From Bacteroidota bacterium (GTDB lineage: Bacteria; Bacteroidota; Bacteroidia; Palsa-965), in assembly GCA_013288325.1 (NCBI GenBank), contig JABDCB010000032.1:1-33043 (forward strand): a stretch of 33,043 nt of DNA, written 5' to 3'. Position numbers and translations under genes: made by a program. Position 1 is the first letter of the stretch; the number at the start of each line of letters is the position of its first letter. Shown piece by piece: positions 8,221 through 15,873 of the stretch. The notes beneath the pieces are model-generated. The model did no database searches. It saw only the letters and a list, made by a program, of their open reading frames with translations, and was not told the origin of the DNA.

Positions 8221-8826
8221 CTATTTGTGTTCGCCCTGTTTCCACCACTCAGAAGCCCAGTTGCTGAATACGCTCATGCTGTTATTCTGCAGATCGTTAT
8301 ACATCTCCAGTTGAGCAGTCACATTTTCGCCGAATTTCTTGTTGAAATTCAAAGCCAGATTAGTATGCTTGTTGTAAGAATCAATGGTAGCTTTCATGCT
8401 GGCATTCATTGAATTCACAGAAGCTTCGAAGTTATCATAGATAAGCTTCAGGATTTTTTCAACCTCTGAATTATCAGTACCGTAATTAGCCGATTCCTTG
8501 ATGGTATCGATCAGCTTGGTGTTGTAGTCCACATAAAGCTGGATTTGCTTGTTATAGCCATCGATGATACTATCAATTGTTTCTTCAGAAAGTTCAATCG
8601 ATTTACCGAAGGCTTTGTTCAGGGTTTCGAAAAGTGGAGTATTCTTTTCTTTCAATTGAAATTGCTGACGGATGCCATCAACAACAGCTTTGTTGGAATC
8701 AAGCGCTTGTCCAAGAAATTTAGTGTTCATGCTGATGATTTCCTGAACAGCTTCTTTAGATTTCAAAGCAGTATCTCCAATGATGGATTTTATTTTCTCT
8801 GCTTTCTCGGTTACCGGATTTTTCAT
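8221..8826 (-). CDS. Phasin-like granule-associated protein (201 aa)
   Basis: 201 aa, almost entirely predicted alpha-helix, with no Cys, no signal peptide and no membrane span. It is rich in Lys, Asn, Ser and Glu with amphipathic spacing (e.g. KEAVQEIISMNTKFLGQAL). Phasins coat PHA granules and control their number and size; they are short helical proteins usually encoded beside phaC. The assignment rests on composition and position upstream of phaC and not on a specific motif. The neighbouring upstream gene (48 bp away) encodes a second protein of the same type; the order ASxA/helix content and the N/S-rich helices look related, so a duplication is possible. Confidence 0.72.
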   Translation of the reverse strand: MKNPVTEKAEKIKSIIGDTALKSKEAVQEIISMNTKFLGQALDSNKAVVDGIRQQFQLKEKNTPLFETLNKAFGKSIELSEETIDSIIDGYNKQIQLYVDYNTKLIDTIKESANYGTDNSEVEKILKLIYDNFEASVNSMNASMKATIDSYNKHTNLALNFNKKFGENVTAQLEMYNDLQNNSMSVFSNWASEWWKQGEHK

Positions 8827-8874
8827 GTTTTAGGTTTTAAACTTTGTTTTTCGTGGATTTCTTTGGCGATCCGA

Positions 8875-9651
8875 TTATTTCTGAGCGCCGGCTTTCTTTG
8901 TTGTTTCAGCAGTACCATTCTTGCTTTCAGTTGTGGTAACTACTGGAGTTGTAGCTTTAGCAACAGGAGCAGCAGTCTTGGCTGGTTCTGATTCTTTGTT
9001 TTCAAGAGCGGTAAAAAGGTCGCTCCAGATCTTCATGTTATTGGTAATCATGGTATTCATTCTGCTATTGAGCTCGGTCATAAATTCCTTGCTGCTTTCA
9101 GTTGTTTCCTGATAGGTCTTTCCGAATGTGTCGGAAAGAGAAGACATGGATTCTTTGGAAGTAGTGAAATTGTGTTCCACTTCTTTCTTAACCCGATCCA
9201 GCAGGGGAGAAATAGAGCTCTTTACCGTGCTGAATTGTTTGTTTACCGATTCCAGATATTTTTTGTTCATCTGGCTGATGGCTTCCGCCTGTTCGGTATA
9301 GTTATGGACAATAGAATTCAGCTTTTCTTTAGAAAAAGCTCCATTGTTGCCATTTTGTTTTCCATACTCCAGGATGCTATCCATAGAAGTTTTGGAAAGA
9401 CGTGAAAAATTATCCATGCTCTTTTGCATGAGGTCGTTCATCTTTTCTGCAATCTGACTTGCATTACCAGTACCCCCTTTATTCAAACCCAGTGAGGTTT
9501 CCAGTGCACGACTATACAGATTACTTACCAGTTCAGCTTGTTTCCCGTAGGCCTGAGCTACGCTTGCTGCTGATTCCTGAAATATTTTCATTGAATTTTC
9601 CACTTGTTTGCGAAATAATTCATTCGTCTCGTTGATTTTGTCTGAGCTCAT
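8875..9651 (-). CDS. Phasin-like helical protein with low-complexity Pro/Ala/Thr/Lys tail
   Basis: 258 aa. Residues 1 to about 215 are helical and amphipathic (FRKQVENSMKIFQESAASV near the start; repeated N-x-x-M and S-x-S helices), suggesting a coiled coil or granule-surface helix bundle. The last 40 or so residues switch to a disordered tail rich in Ala, Pro, Thr and Lys (AKTAAPVAKATTPVV, ending TTKKAGAQK). Basic, Ala/Pro/Lys-rich tails are known from PhaF/PhaM-type granule proteins that contact DNA, so a nucleoid-binding role is a reasonable inference but this tail is shorter and more acidic overall. First gene of the minus-strand PHA operon; candidate promoter and hairpin lie in its leader (9824-9942). 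Confidence 0.7.
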   Translation of the reverse strand: MSSDKINETNELFRKQVENSMKIFQESAASVAQAYGKQAELVSNLYSRALETSLGLNKGGTGNASQIAEKMNDLMQKSMDNFSRLSKTSMDSILEYGKQNGNNGAFSKEKLNSIVHNYTEQAEAISQMNKKYLESVNKQFSTVKSSISPLLDRVKKEVEHNFTTSKESMSSLSDTFGKTYQETTESSKEFMTELNSRMNTMITNNMKIWSDLFTALENKESEPAKTAAPVAKATTPVVTTTESKNGTAETTKKAGAQK

Positions 9652-9823
9652 GGCTGATTTTTATAGATTTAACAGATTATTTTTTAAATTATGTAGATTA
9701 ATTCAGTATTTGATCTGATAAATGGTGATTAATGCAGGACAAAATTATCAATCCATCCGATTACTAACACCAATTGTTAATAACTTTATTCAAAAAGCGA
9801 GAATCATATTAATATTCATGCTA

Positions 9824-9857
9824 AAATGCAGGTTTTTATAACAAAACGCCTGCATTT
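9824..9857 (-). promoter_or_regulatory. Hairpin in the putative 5' leader of the phasin/PHA operon
   Basis: AAATGCAGG (9824-9832) and CCTGCATTT (9849-9857) are perfect 9-bp inverted repeats. The 16-nt loop contains further TTTT/AAAA complementarity, so the stem can extend with a bulge. It lies between the candidate promoter (9916-9942) and the first phasin gene. It has no long T-tract next to it on the minus strand, so a leader structure is more likely than a classical terminator. Confidence 0.5.
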
Positions 9858-9915
9858 AGATTTCCTCACCTTCCACATTCAAAGAACTTTTAATTATCCG
9901 ACCTCTTTTGTGGTA

Positions 9916-9942
9916 CAAAGATAGATCATGATTTCCCTGAAA
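9916..9942 (-). promoter_or_regulatory. Candidate promoter of the phasin/PHA operon
   Basis: On the minus strand a perfect -7 element TATCTTTG (plus 9916-9923) follows, at a normal spacing, a weak -33 element TTTC (plus 9939-9942). Transcription from here would give a leader of about 255 nt containing the 9824-9857 hairpin. A second TAnnTTTG match (TAATTTTG, plus 9740-9747) is nearer the gene but lacks a -33 partner. Confidence 0.4.
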
Positions 9943-10482
9943 TAATTGATATATCTCAAGAATAACGTATGTTTAATTGATTCGTAATTTAATGTTCATG
10001 CGGACTTAATGCGCAAATGAATTTATCTTACTTATCTTTAGACCGGTACCAAATACCTCTGCACCTTTCTTTTTGCTCTTATTTTTCTTCTCAACGATCC
10101 CATAAAGCTTCATTTCTTTCCACTTTAATCACGACGCAAAAATAGAGAAGGATTCCGCCTCAGTCCATGAGATAGCTCATTGCAATAAATGATTTGCATC
10201 ATACTTCCTTTTTTTATAGGCTTTTCGTCTGCAAACATAGGAATAACAGGTCTCTCATTATTCGGTTCTGCTTAATAAAGCCCTCTTCTTATTGACTCAT
10301 TATGGCATTGATTAATAGCATATTATAATCAACAAATGGCTCTTTTTTCCTGTTAAGAATAGCTTAAAAAGGAGGCAAGGATGGTTTTCCCTATTTCATG
10401 GATGGAAATACATTTAACGAATCCCGTAAATGAAGGAACGGGTAGAATTCAATGAATGTGTTTAACCAATCCTCTTTCCTGT
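9943..10482. other. Gene-free region between divergent PHA operon and T9SS cargo gene
   Basis: AT-rich, with stops in all frames at short intervals and no recognisable RNA gene. Minus-strand TAnnTTTG-like boxes also occur at 10137-10144 and 10232-10239, but without a -33 partner, so I give them little weight. No convincing plus-strand promoter for the gene at 10483 was found. Confidence 0.5.
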
Positions 10483-11772
10483 ATGAAAAAGAAATCCTAC
10501 TTACTTCTGTTTTTCGCATTACAAGGGCTGCTATCCCTGGCTCAGAATGCCAATATGGCTCCCCGTTTTCAAGACACCCGGCATTTATCTAAAGGGGCCG
10601 GAGAACCCCGAAGCATTTCAGCTGCCACTTCCGGCAGTACAAACAGCTTCTGGATCAACTACGGCTGGATTGAGGATTCATTAAAAGGTGGACTTTCCGT
10701 ATTGAACGAAAATTATCTTTTTCCTGATTCCACCGTACAGGTGCAGTTTGGAACAAGCTGGGGACCACCCTGGATTCACTGCATCTCTGACGTACTGGAT
10801 GTGACGGATCCGGATTTTGCAACATATAAGGGATTTCATTTTAATCCCTTTACCGTATACAGCATCGACTCGATGAGCATAGAATATGCTTATGAGCGCC
10901 ATTCGGCCTCTACTGTTATTGATACATTGATTTTTCACCTGTTCAATAATTCGGTTGCCGCCAATCTGAGAACCGGACATTGGACCGGCGCCAGCGGATG
11001 GAACCAGAATTTTAATGTGGATACACTGGCCGTTAAAATCCCCGTATATGACCATGTATCCAATGGTCCCATTGCAACGGGTATGCAGGAGTTCAAAGTA
11101 CTGCTGGGGGCACATGATACATCCATTGCCTTCCTTGCTTTCAAGGCTTTAAAAACAAATTCATTTGTTGTTCCTGCCGGTGATCTGGCCTGCACAACCG
11201 TTTCCTTTAAACCAGGCTATGTTTATCACACCGGTGACACCCTTGCCAAAAAAGGACAGAATATTTTCAGTTTTGCTTCCTATGAAGAAAACGGAGCCAA
11301 TACCTTTCCTTCCTATAAAAAAGGATATTGGAACAGTTCCGGTATCATCCCAACCAGTGTCCGCTATAATCATGATGCACTCGGGTGGGACAGCAGTTAT
11401 GTGCCTACATATTTATATACCGCACCTTTTGATGTGGAACGGCATCAGATCTACTATAAAGTTACATCCCTCAATACCGGTATTCAGGAACAGGGCCCGG
11501 TTGCTGCCAACGAACTGTTGCAAAACAGACCCAATCCATTTGCAGGAACCACCGTTGTCAATTATCAATTAAATGCACCATCCCGTATCCGGTTTGAAGT
11601 GTATGATATTGCCGGCCGTAAAGTATTGGATATGGATGAAGGGACCCGTTCCAGCGGGCTGCATTCACTAACAATGGACGGAACCGGCCTGAAAGAAGGG
11701 GTATATTTCTATTCCATGCTTGTAAACGGACAAGCGATACAAACCAGGAAAATGGTTGTTTTCAATAGATAA
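10483..11772 (+). CDS. Exported protein of unknown function with T9SS type A sorting domain
   Basis: 429 aa from ATG 10483. An upstream in-frame ATG at 10456 would add nine residues before the signal peptide, so the inner start is preferred. Residues 1-20 (MKKKSYLLLFFALQGLLSLA) are a signal peptide. The middle part (about 40-335) is beta-rich, with many Trp/Tyr/Asp and no motif I recognise. The last 85 residues form a T9SS type A domain: ELLQNRPNPFAGTTVVNY, then YDIAGRKVLDMDEG and LKEGVYFYSMLVNG, ending TRKMVVFNR. It should be secreted or surface-anchored. It appears to be transcribed alone, ending in the strong terminator at 11786-11824. Possible roles are adhesin, hydrolase or carbohydrate-binding protein; sequence alone does not decide. 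Confidence 0.85.
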   Translation: MKKKSYLLLFFALQGLLSLAQNANMAPRFQDTRHLSKGAGEPRSISAATSGSTNSFWINYGWIEDSLKGGLSVLNENYLFPDSTVQVQFGTSWGPPWIHCISDVLDVTDPDFATYKGFHFNPFTVYSIDSMSIEYAYERHSASTVIDTLIFHLFNNSVAANLRTGHWTGASGWNQNFNVDTLAVKIPVYDHVSNGPIATGMQEFKVLLGAHDTSIAFLAFKALKTNSFVVPAGDLACTTVSFKPGYVYHTGDTLAKKGQNIFSFASYEENGANTFPSYKKGYWNSSGIIPTSVRYNHDALGWDSSYVPTYLYTAPFDVERHQIYYKVTSLNTGIQEQGPVAANELLQNRPNPFAGTTVVNYQLNAPSRIRFEVYDIAGRKVLDMDEGTRSSGLHSLTMDGTGLKEGVYFYSMLVNGQAIQTRKMVVFNR

Positions 11773-11785
11773 GTGGTATTGAACC

Positions 11786-11824
11786 GAATGCAAAAAGCCG
11801 TCCTCCGGGCGGCTTTTTGCATTC
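11786..11824. terminator. Bidirectional rho-independent-type terminator
   Basis: GAATGCAAAAAGCCG (11786-11800) and CGGCTTTTTGCATTC (11810-11824) are perfect 15-bp inverted repeats around a 9-nt loop, 14 bp after the stop of the T9SS cargo gene. The A-run and T-run lie within the stem, giving a U-rich 3' side on both strands. It separates this gene from the sigma-factor operon. Confidence 0.85.
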
Positions 11825-11890
11825 GCCTTTATCTGTTTATTGCTTTTTCATTTAAGATCCGGGAATGGGAAAAAGTCATGAATTAACCTG

Positions 11891-11921
11891 TTTGAAAGGC
11901 AATCTGAATACTTTATCTTTG
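11891..11921 (+). promoter_or_regulatory. Consensus Bacteroidota promoter of the ECF sigma operon
   Basis: TTTG (11891-11894), 19 bp, then TATCTTTG (11914-11921) is a perfect match to the Bacteroidota housekeeping promoter. The transcript would start near 11928, giving a leader of about 28 nt before the ATG at 11956. Confidence 0.8.
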
Positions 11922-11955
11922 CTATTACCCAACCAATATTGGCATAATAGCATCT

Positions 11956-12534
11956 ATGTTTAAAAGGCTCAGATCGCCGGAGAGTGAAATGAATGACCTC
12001 ATTAAATTGTGTTCCAAAAACGACAGACGGGCACAAAATGAGCTGTTCCGGTTATTTTCTCCCAAAATGATGAATGTGTGCCTGCGTTATTCCAAATCGA
12101 GGGAGGAAGCCGAAGATACCCTGGTTGAAGGGTTTATGAAGGTGTTTGATCATATAAGCGAGTTCAGGAAGGAAGGTTCTTTGGAAGGCTGGATAAGAAA
12201 AATAATTGTAAACACCGCCGTCGAGAAATTCAGGAAGAAAGGGATGCTTTATGCTACTCTCCATATGGAAGAAATTAAGGAAATAGATTTTTCCGGGCCT
12301 GATGTGTTAAGTGATATGAGTGCTGATGAGTTGATGCACATGATACAGGCCTTGCCGGCAGGCTATAGGATGGTATTTAACCTCTATGCTTTTGAAGGTT
12401 TAAAGCATAAGGAAATAGCTGAAAAACTGGGTATCTCGGAAGGTACATCCAAATCCAACCTGTATGATGCCCGGGCTATATTAAAGAAAGAAGTGGAACT
12501 AAGCCGCAGACAGGCTAAAGTCTCTAATGAATAA
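11956..12534 (+). CDS. ECF-type RNA polymerase sigma factor
   Basis: 192 aa. Region 2 (about 20-90) includes AQNELFRLFSPKMMNVCLRY, REEAEDTLVEGFMKVF and SLEGWIRKIIVNTAVEKFRK; region 4 (about 130-185) carries ALPAGYRMVFNLYAFEG and the helix-turn-helix HKEIAEKLGISEGTSKSNL. Region 3 is absent, as in ECF sigma factors. It directs RNA polymerase to a specific regulon, presumably an envelope function. Its TAA shares one base with the ATG of the next gene (TAATG), so the downstream membrane protein is translationally coupled and is the likely regulator. Expression appears to come from a housekeeping promoter at 11891-11921 and not from an obvious autoregulated one. The ATG at 11956 is the first in frame; an internal ATG at 11989 is a less likely start. 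Confidence 0.95.
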   Translation: MFKRLRSPESEMNDLIKLCSKNDRRAQNELFRLFSPKMMNVCLRYSKSREEAEDTLVEGFMKVFDHISEFRKEGSLEGWIRKIIVNTAVEKFRKKGMLYATLHMEEIKEIDFSGPDVLSDMSADELMHMIQALPAGYRMVFNLYAFEGLKHKEIAEKLGISEGTSKSNLYDARAILKKEVELSRRQAKVSNE

Positions 12535-14021
12535 TGAAGGAACTGAATGATGATATGGACCAGTTATTCCGCAGCAGCCTGGATGCGGAAGAAAGCCCTG
12601 TGCGTGAAAACGCATGGAACCGGTTGGATCATAAATTGAATGCATCAGAACTCGATGTTTATAAAAGAAAAACGAGGATTTACCGGTCCGCCACCATTAT
12701 ATTGGGCCTTCTGCTCTTAGGGGGTGGAAGTTATGAGTTTCTGATTCCGGCCAGAAAAGCTGTTAGCGAAAACAAAACAACCCAATCACCAGCCCTTGCT
12801 GATAGAGCCTCCAAACAAAATGAAGTATCCGGAGAATCAACCGGTAATACACCTGACAATCTGAATAACACAGCACATGCAACGAACAGACCTTCCTTTG
12901 TCATCAACACGAATACCGACAAGTTGGTAGAAAAGAGGGGGACTGACACCAGACAAACGCCTGAAACAAGTCATCCCAATAAGCATTCCAATCGGATCGC
13001 ATCATATCCGGTTGCCTCTATCATAGCCAATCCGAAGACGCAAACAACAAGAACATCAGCATCTCCTTTATCCCTGGCCGCTAATGCACCGGCTTCATCC
13101 GGTTTAATGGCTAAAGAGCATGGTACTGGTACCGACTTGAATGCCGGATTAGAAACAGAACCGATCGGCACCCTTTTGGAAAAACAACCCGGATTAATGA
13201 TGCCGGCTATACATGAAGAAAGCCTGGTTCCCTTATCATCAGACGGACAGAGCAACGCAGTAGCGACTTCCGGGACTGGAACACGCTTAAGCCGGTTCTC
13301 CGTGTCGCTCTTCTTTGTTCCCGATATTACCGGAAGACATCTGACCAAAGATGATGACGAAGACGATAAGCTGAATGGACCTGATGATGATTTCAGTGAA
13401 AGAGAATCCCCTTCATTTTCATATCACACAGGCGTTAAGGTGGGGTACGAGCTCACACACCGATGGAGTATTTATGCAGGATTGAGTTATGTCACCCTTT
13501 TTCAAGGACTTAAAGCAACTACCGTTTATGCTACCAGCTCCAATAACGAAGCTCCTCACTTTGTCCTGAATACCTCCGGAGGTTCTGCTATCCTTCCGAA
13601 TGTAAATGGTCCGCCTTTGCCTTCCGACAGCCTATCAATAGGAGCACGAAGCCTGGAAACATTACGTTTTATTCAGCTGCCATTGCTTGTTCAGTATTCC
13701 ATCTTTCAAAATAACCGCATTACCTGGTATGCCCTGGGCGGCCCATCGCTGGATGTGTTGGTTTCTGAAATGATCAAGGTTGAAATCCCGACACCAACCG
13801 GATCAGGAGAAGTACATACGATTACCGGAATTACAGGGGTTAATCATTTTAATCTGGGCTTTATGGCCGGTATGGGATTAAAATACAACCTGAATGAGCA
13901 TTTCAATTTATTCACAGAACCTGTGTTTAAATGTTTACTCACCCCCATCAATAGTAACACACCGGTTAAATCGTATCCTTTTTCGTACGGACTTTCCTTT
14001 GGGATAGGGTATCATTTCTGA
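12534..14021 (+). CDS. Sigma-linked trans-envelope protein: anti-sigma-like N-terminus, one TM, C-terminal outer-membrane beta-barrel
   Basis: 495 aa. Residues 1-48 form a short charged cytoplasmic part (DQLFRSSLDAEESPV, AWNRLDHKL), followed by a membrane span (about 51-71, SATIILGLLLLGGGSYEFLI). Residues 75-250 are a Ser/Thr/Asn/Ala-rich, low-complexity region able to cross the periplasm. Residues 252-495 look like an outer-membrane beta-barrel of the porin/OmpW/PorT kind: alternating amphipathic strands (SYHTGVKVGYELTHRWSIYAGLSYV, FNLGFMAGMGLKYNLNEHFNLF), a D/E-rich loop (272-290), and a terminal aromatic YGLSFGIGYHF. There is no cleavable signal. It overlaps the sigma gene by one base and is presumably its anti-sigma factor or partner. 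Such layouts occur in Bacteroidota, but the mechanism is inference. Confidence 0.78.
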   Translation: MKELNDDMDQLFRSSLDAEESPVRENAWNRLDHKLNASELDVYKRKTRIYRSATIILGLLLLGGGSYEFLIPARKAVSENKTTQSPALADRASKQNEVSGESTGNTPDNLNNTAHATNRPSFVINTNTDKLVEKRGTDTRQTPETSHPNKHSNRIASYPVASIIANPKTQTTRTSASPLSLAANAPASSGLMAKEHGTGTDLNAGLETEPIGTLLEKQPGLMMPAIHEESLVPLSSDGQSNAVATSGTGTRLSRFSVSLFFVPDITGRHLTKDDDEDDKLNGPDDDFSERESPSFSYHTGVKVGYELTHRWSIYAGLSYVTLFQGLKATTVYATSSNNEAPHFVLNTSGGSAILPNVNGPPLPSDSLSIGARSLETLRFIQLPLLVQYSIFQNNRITWYALGGPSLDVLVSEMIKVEIPTPTGSGEVHTITGITGVNHFNLGFMAGMGLKYNLNEHFNLFTEPVFKCLLTPINSNTPVKSYPFSYGLSFGIGYHF

Positions 14022-14119
14022 TCCTTTCTTTTTTTTTAGTCCTACCCAACCATCGCCTTCTTTTTATCATCTTATGTTACAGGAGGACTTGAGATCCATC
14101 CCTGCTAACGAATTTTCAA

Positions 14120-14530
14120 ATGATACCCGAACAGGAAGAAATAAAAAGCCAGCTGGTTGGAGGGCATATACCGGTGCAGGCTATTAACCGGTGTGTCAAC
14201 CCTAGATTGGATTCAAAATATTCATTCAATCTATACCAGTTTCTTTCCCATAAACATAAATATCTGACGAATATTTTTCAGGATCCTTCCGACCAGAAAA
14301 TCTATATCGGACTTCGTGAACCGGATGGGGCCTGGTATGGAGCTATATTAAAGGAAGTATTCGAAAAGGGAAGTAAGGTAAAGATCTGTTCCTATCCTAA
14401 ATCGTGGACCCAAAGCTGGAATGACATCACTTTTTCATGGTGGGAAGGGTATTTTAATCTGGGAACGGCCATAATGGATGAAGTTCCTGCTGCTGTTAAA
14501 GCTGTCCCTTTTGAAAAAGTAAAGAAATAA
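14120..14530 (+). CDS. Hypothetical 136-aa soluble protein
   Basis: No family recognised. No signal peptide or membrane span. The sequence is mixed alpha/beta and aromatic-rich toward the C-terminus (SWTQSWNDITFSWWEGYF, about 95-112), with a Lys-rich end. It begins 98 bp after the beta-barrel protein and 53 bp before the metallophosphoesterase, on the same strand, so it may belong to the sigma operon or share a transcript with the phosphoesterase. Codon use and GC look like the neighbours. The reading frame is well formed and longer than chance shadows here, so I accept it as a gene, but the function is unknown. Confidence 0.6.
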   Translation: MIPEQEEIKSQLVGGHIPVQAINRCVNPRLDSKYSFNLYQFLSHKHKYLTNIFQDPSDQKIYIGLREPDGAWYGAILKEVFEKGSKVKICSYPKSWTQSWNDITFSWWEGYFNLGTAIMDEVPAAVKAVPFEKVKK

Positions 14531-14583
14531 CCCCCTCTTTTAAAATATCCGCGGCACCTGCACGTCTTAACGTATAAAGTGCT

Positions 14584-15861
14584 ATGCGATCCTCTTCCCG
14601 GTTTCTCTTCATATTATTCTTCATATCCCTTTTCTTTGCCTGGCTGGACAGCTACCTGTTTTCGGGTGTCAAGGCCGCTTTAACAGGATTACCGGAATCC
14701 TTATCCTTTATATTAGAAATACTTTACTGGTGTTTTCAGGGTGGGATTCTGCTCTTTTTCTTTGCGACATTTATACGTTCCCGAAGGCCTGCAGGAAGCA
14801 ATGATAAATCCATTCGTGCCCTTGGCCTGGTAGTAATACTGGTTTATGTGCCGGCTTTGTTTTTCGGAATATGGTTGCTGGGTGAGGATATTTATCGGGT
14901 TATTCGTCTCCTGATCACTGCCATTCTTCATGCGCTGGGTAGTTCAGCTGTTACATCGGATATTGCCCTTGTACCTCGTATCCCAATCCTAAGCAGGATC
15001 GGATTGGCCGCCAGCTTCTTGTTGATGACAGGATTGATCTATGCCATCAGACGCGGAAAATATCGCTATAAAGTACATCATGTTAATCTTGAATTTCCTG
15101 ATTTGCCGGAAGCTTTTGATGGATTTACGATTACTCAGCTTTCCGATATCCATGCCGGAAGTTTTGATAATAAAGAAGAAGTTAAAAAAGCCATTGAGCT
15201 GGTGAATGAACAGCGTTCGGATGTGATTTTTTTTACTGGCGATTTGGTAAATAATTCAGCTTCGGAAATGGAGCCCTGGGTGGAAGTGTTTGAACAGACA
15301 AAAGCTGTGATGGGTAAGTATTCCATTCTGGGTAACCATGATTATGGAGATTACCGTCCCTGGCCTTCGGGAAAAGATAAAGAAGATAACCTGCTGGAGT
15401 TATTTAATATGCATGAACGAATCGGTTTTAACCTGCTCCGGAATGAAAATCTCCGGATAGAAAAAAATGGGCAGCATATCGAGCTCTTGGGTATTGAAAA
15501 CTGGGGAAGCGGACGGTTTGCTAAATACGGAGATCTGAATAAAACCCTGGAAGGTACCAACGACGGAACATTTAAGATCTTGCTTTCACATGATCCCTCG
15601 CATTGGAAGGAACAGGTGCTGGATGCGGAGCCGCATATCCATCTTACCTTATCCGGACATACCCATGGTATGCAATTCGGGTTTGAATTTCTGGGTATCC
15701 GTTTTTCCCCCGTACAGTTTCGTTATAAACAGTGGGCCGGCTTATATGAACAGGATAAACGGTTTTTGTATGTAAACCGCGGTTTTGGCTTTTTAGGGTT
15801 TCCCGGGCGTTTAGGTATCTGGCCAGAAATCACGGTTATTACACTGCACAGAAAAAAATGA
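14584..15861 (+). CDS. Membrane-anchored calcineurin-like metallophosphoesterase
   Basis: 425 aa. Residues 1-155 hold about four hydrophobic spans (near 7-25, 45-63, 80-100 and 137-154). The rest is a metallophosphoesterase domain with all five signature motifs: D188-x-H190 (QLSDIHAG), GD220 (FFTGDLV), GNH252D (ILGNHDYGD), H336 (LLSHDPSHW) and GHTH (H359, H361). These bind the two-metal centre. The architecture matches the YkuE/YaeI-type membrane phosphoesterases, some of which act on lipid-linked phosphates such as UDP-diacylglucosamine or phosphodiesters at the membrane; the substrate here is not determinable. It converges with the downstream minus-strand hydrolase, with only 12 bp between the two stop codons. 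Confidence 0.93.
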   Translation: MRSSSRFLFILFFISLFFAWLDSYLFSGVKAALTGLPESLSFILEILYWCFQGGILLFFFATFIRSRRPAGSNDKSIRALGLVVILVYVPALFFGIWLLGEDIYRVIRLLITAILHALGSSAVTSDIALVPRIPILSRIGLAASFLLMTGLIYAIRRGKYRYKVHHVNLEFPDLPEAFDGFTITQLSDIHAGSFDNKEEVKKAIELVNEQRSDVIFFTGDLVNNSASEMEPWVEVFEQTKAVMGKYSILGNHDYGDYRPWPSGKDKEDNLLELFNMHERIGFNLLRNENLRIEKNGQHIELLGIENWGSGRFAKYGDLNKTLEGTNDGTFKILLSHDPSHWKEQVLDAEPHIHLTLSGHTHGMQFGFEFLGIRFSPVQFRYKQWAGLYEQDKRFLYVNRGFGFLGFPGRLGIWPEITVITLHRKK

Positions 15862-15873
15862 CCGGATCGCTGA

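Noticed and set aside
9824-9857. Rho-independent terminator
   Set aside because: No adjacent T-tract on either strand and it lies upstream of the first PHA gene, so a leader hairpin fits better.
10137-10239. Additional promoters for the PHA operon
   Set aside because: Two TAnnTTTG matches on the minus strand lack -33 partners, and such short motifs are frequent in AT-rich DNA.
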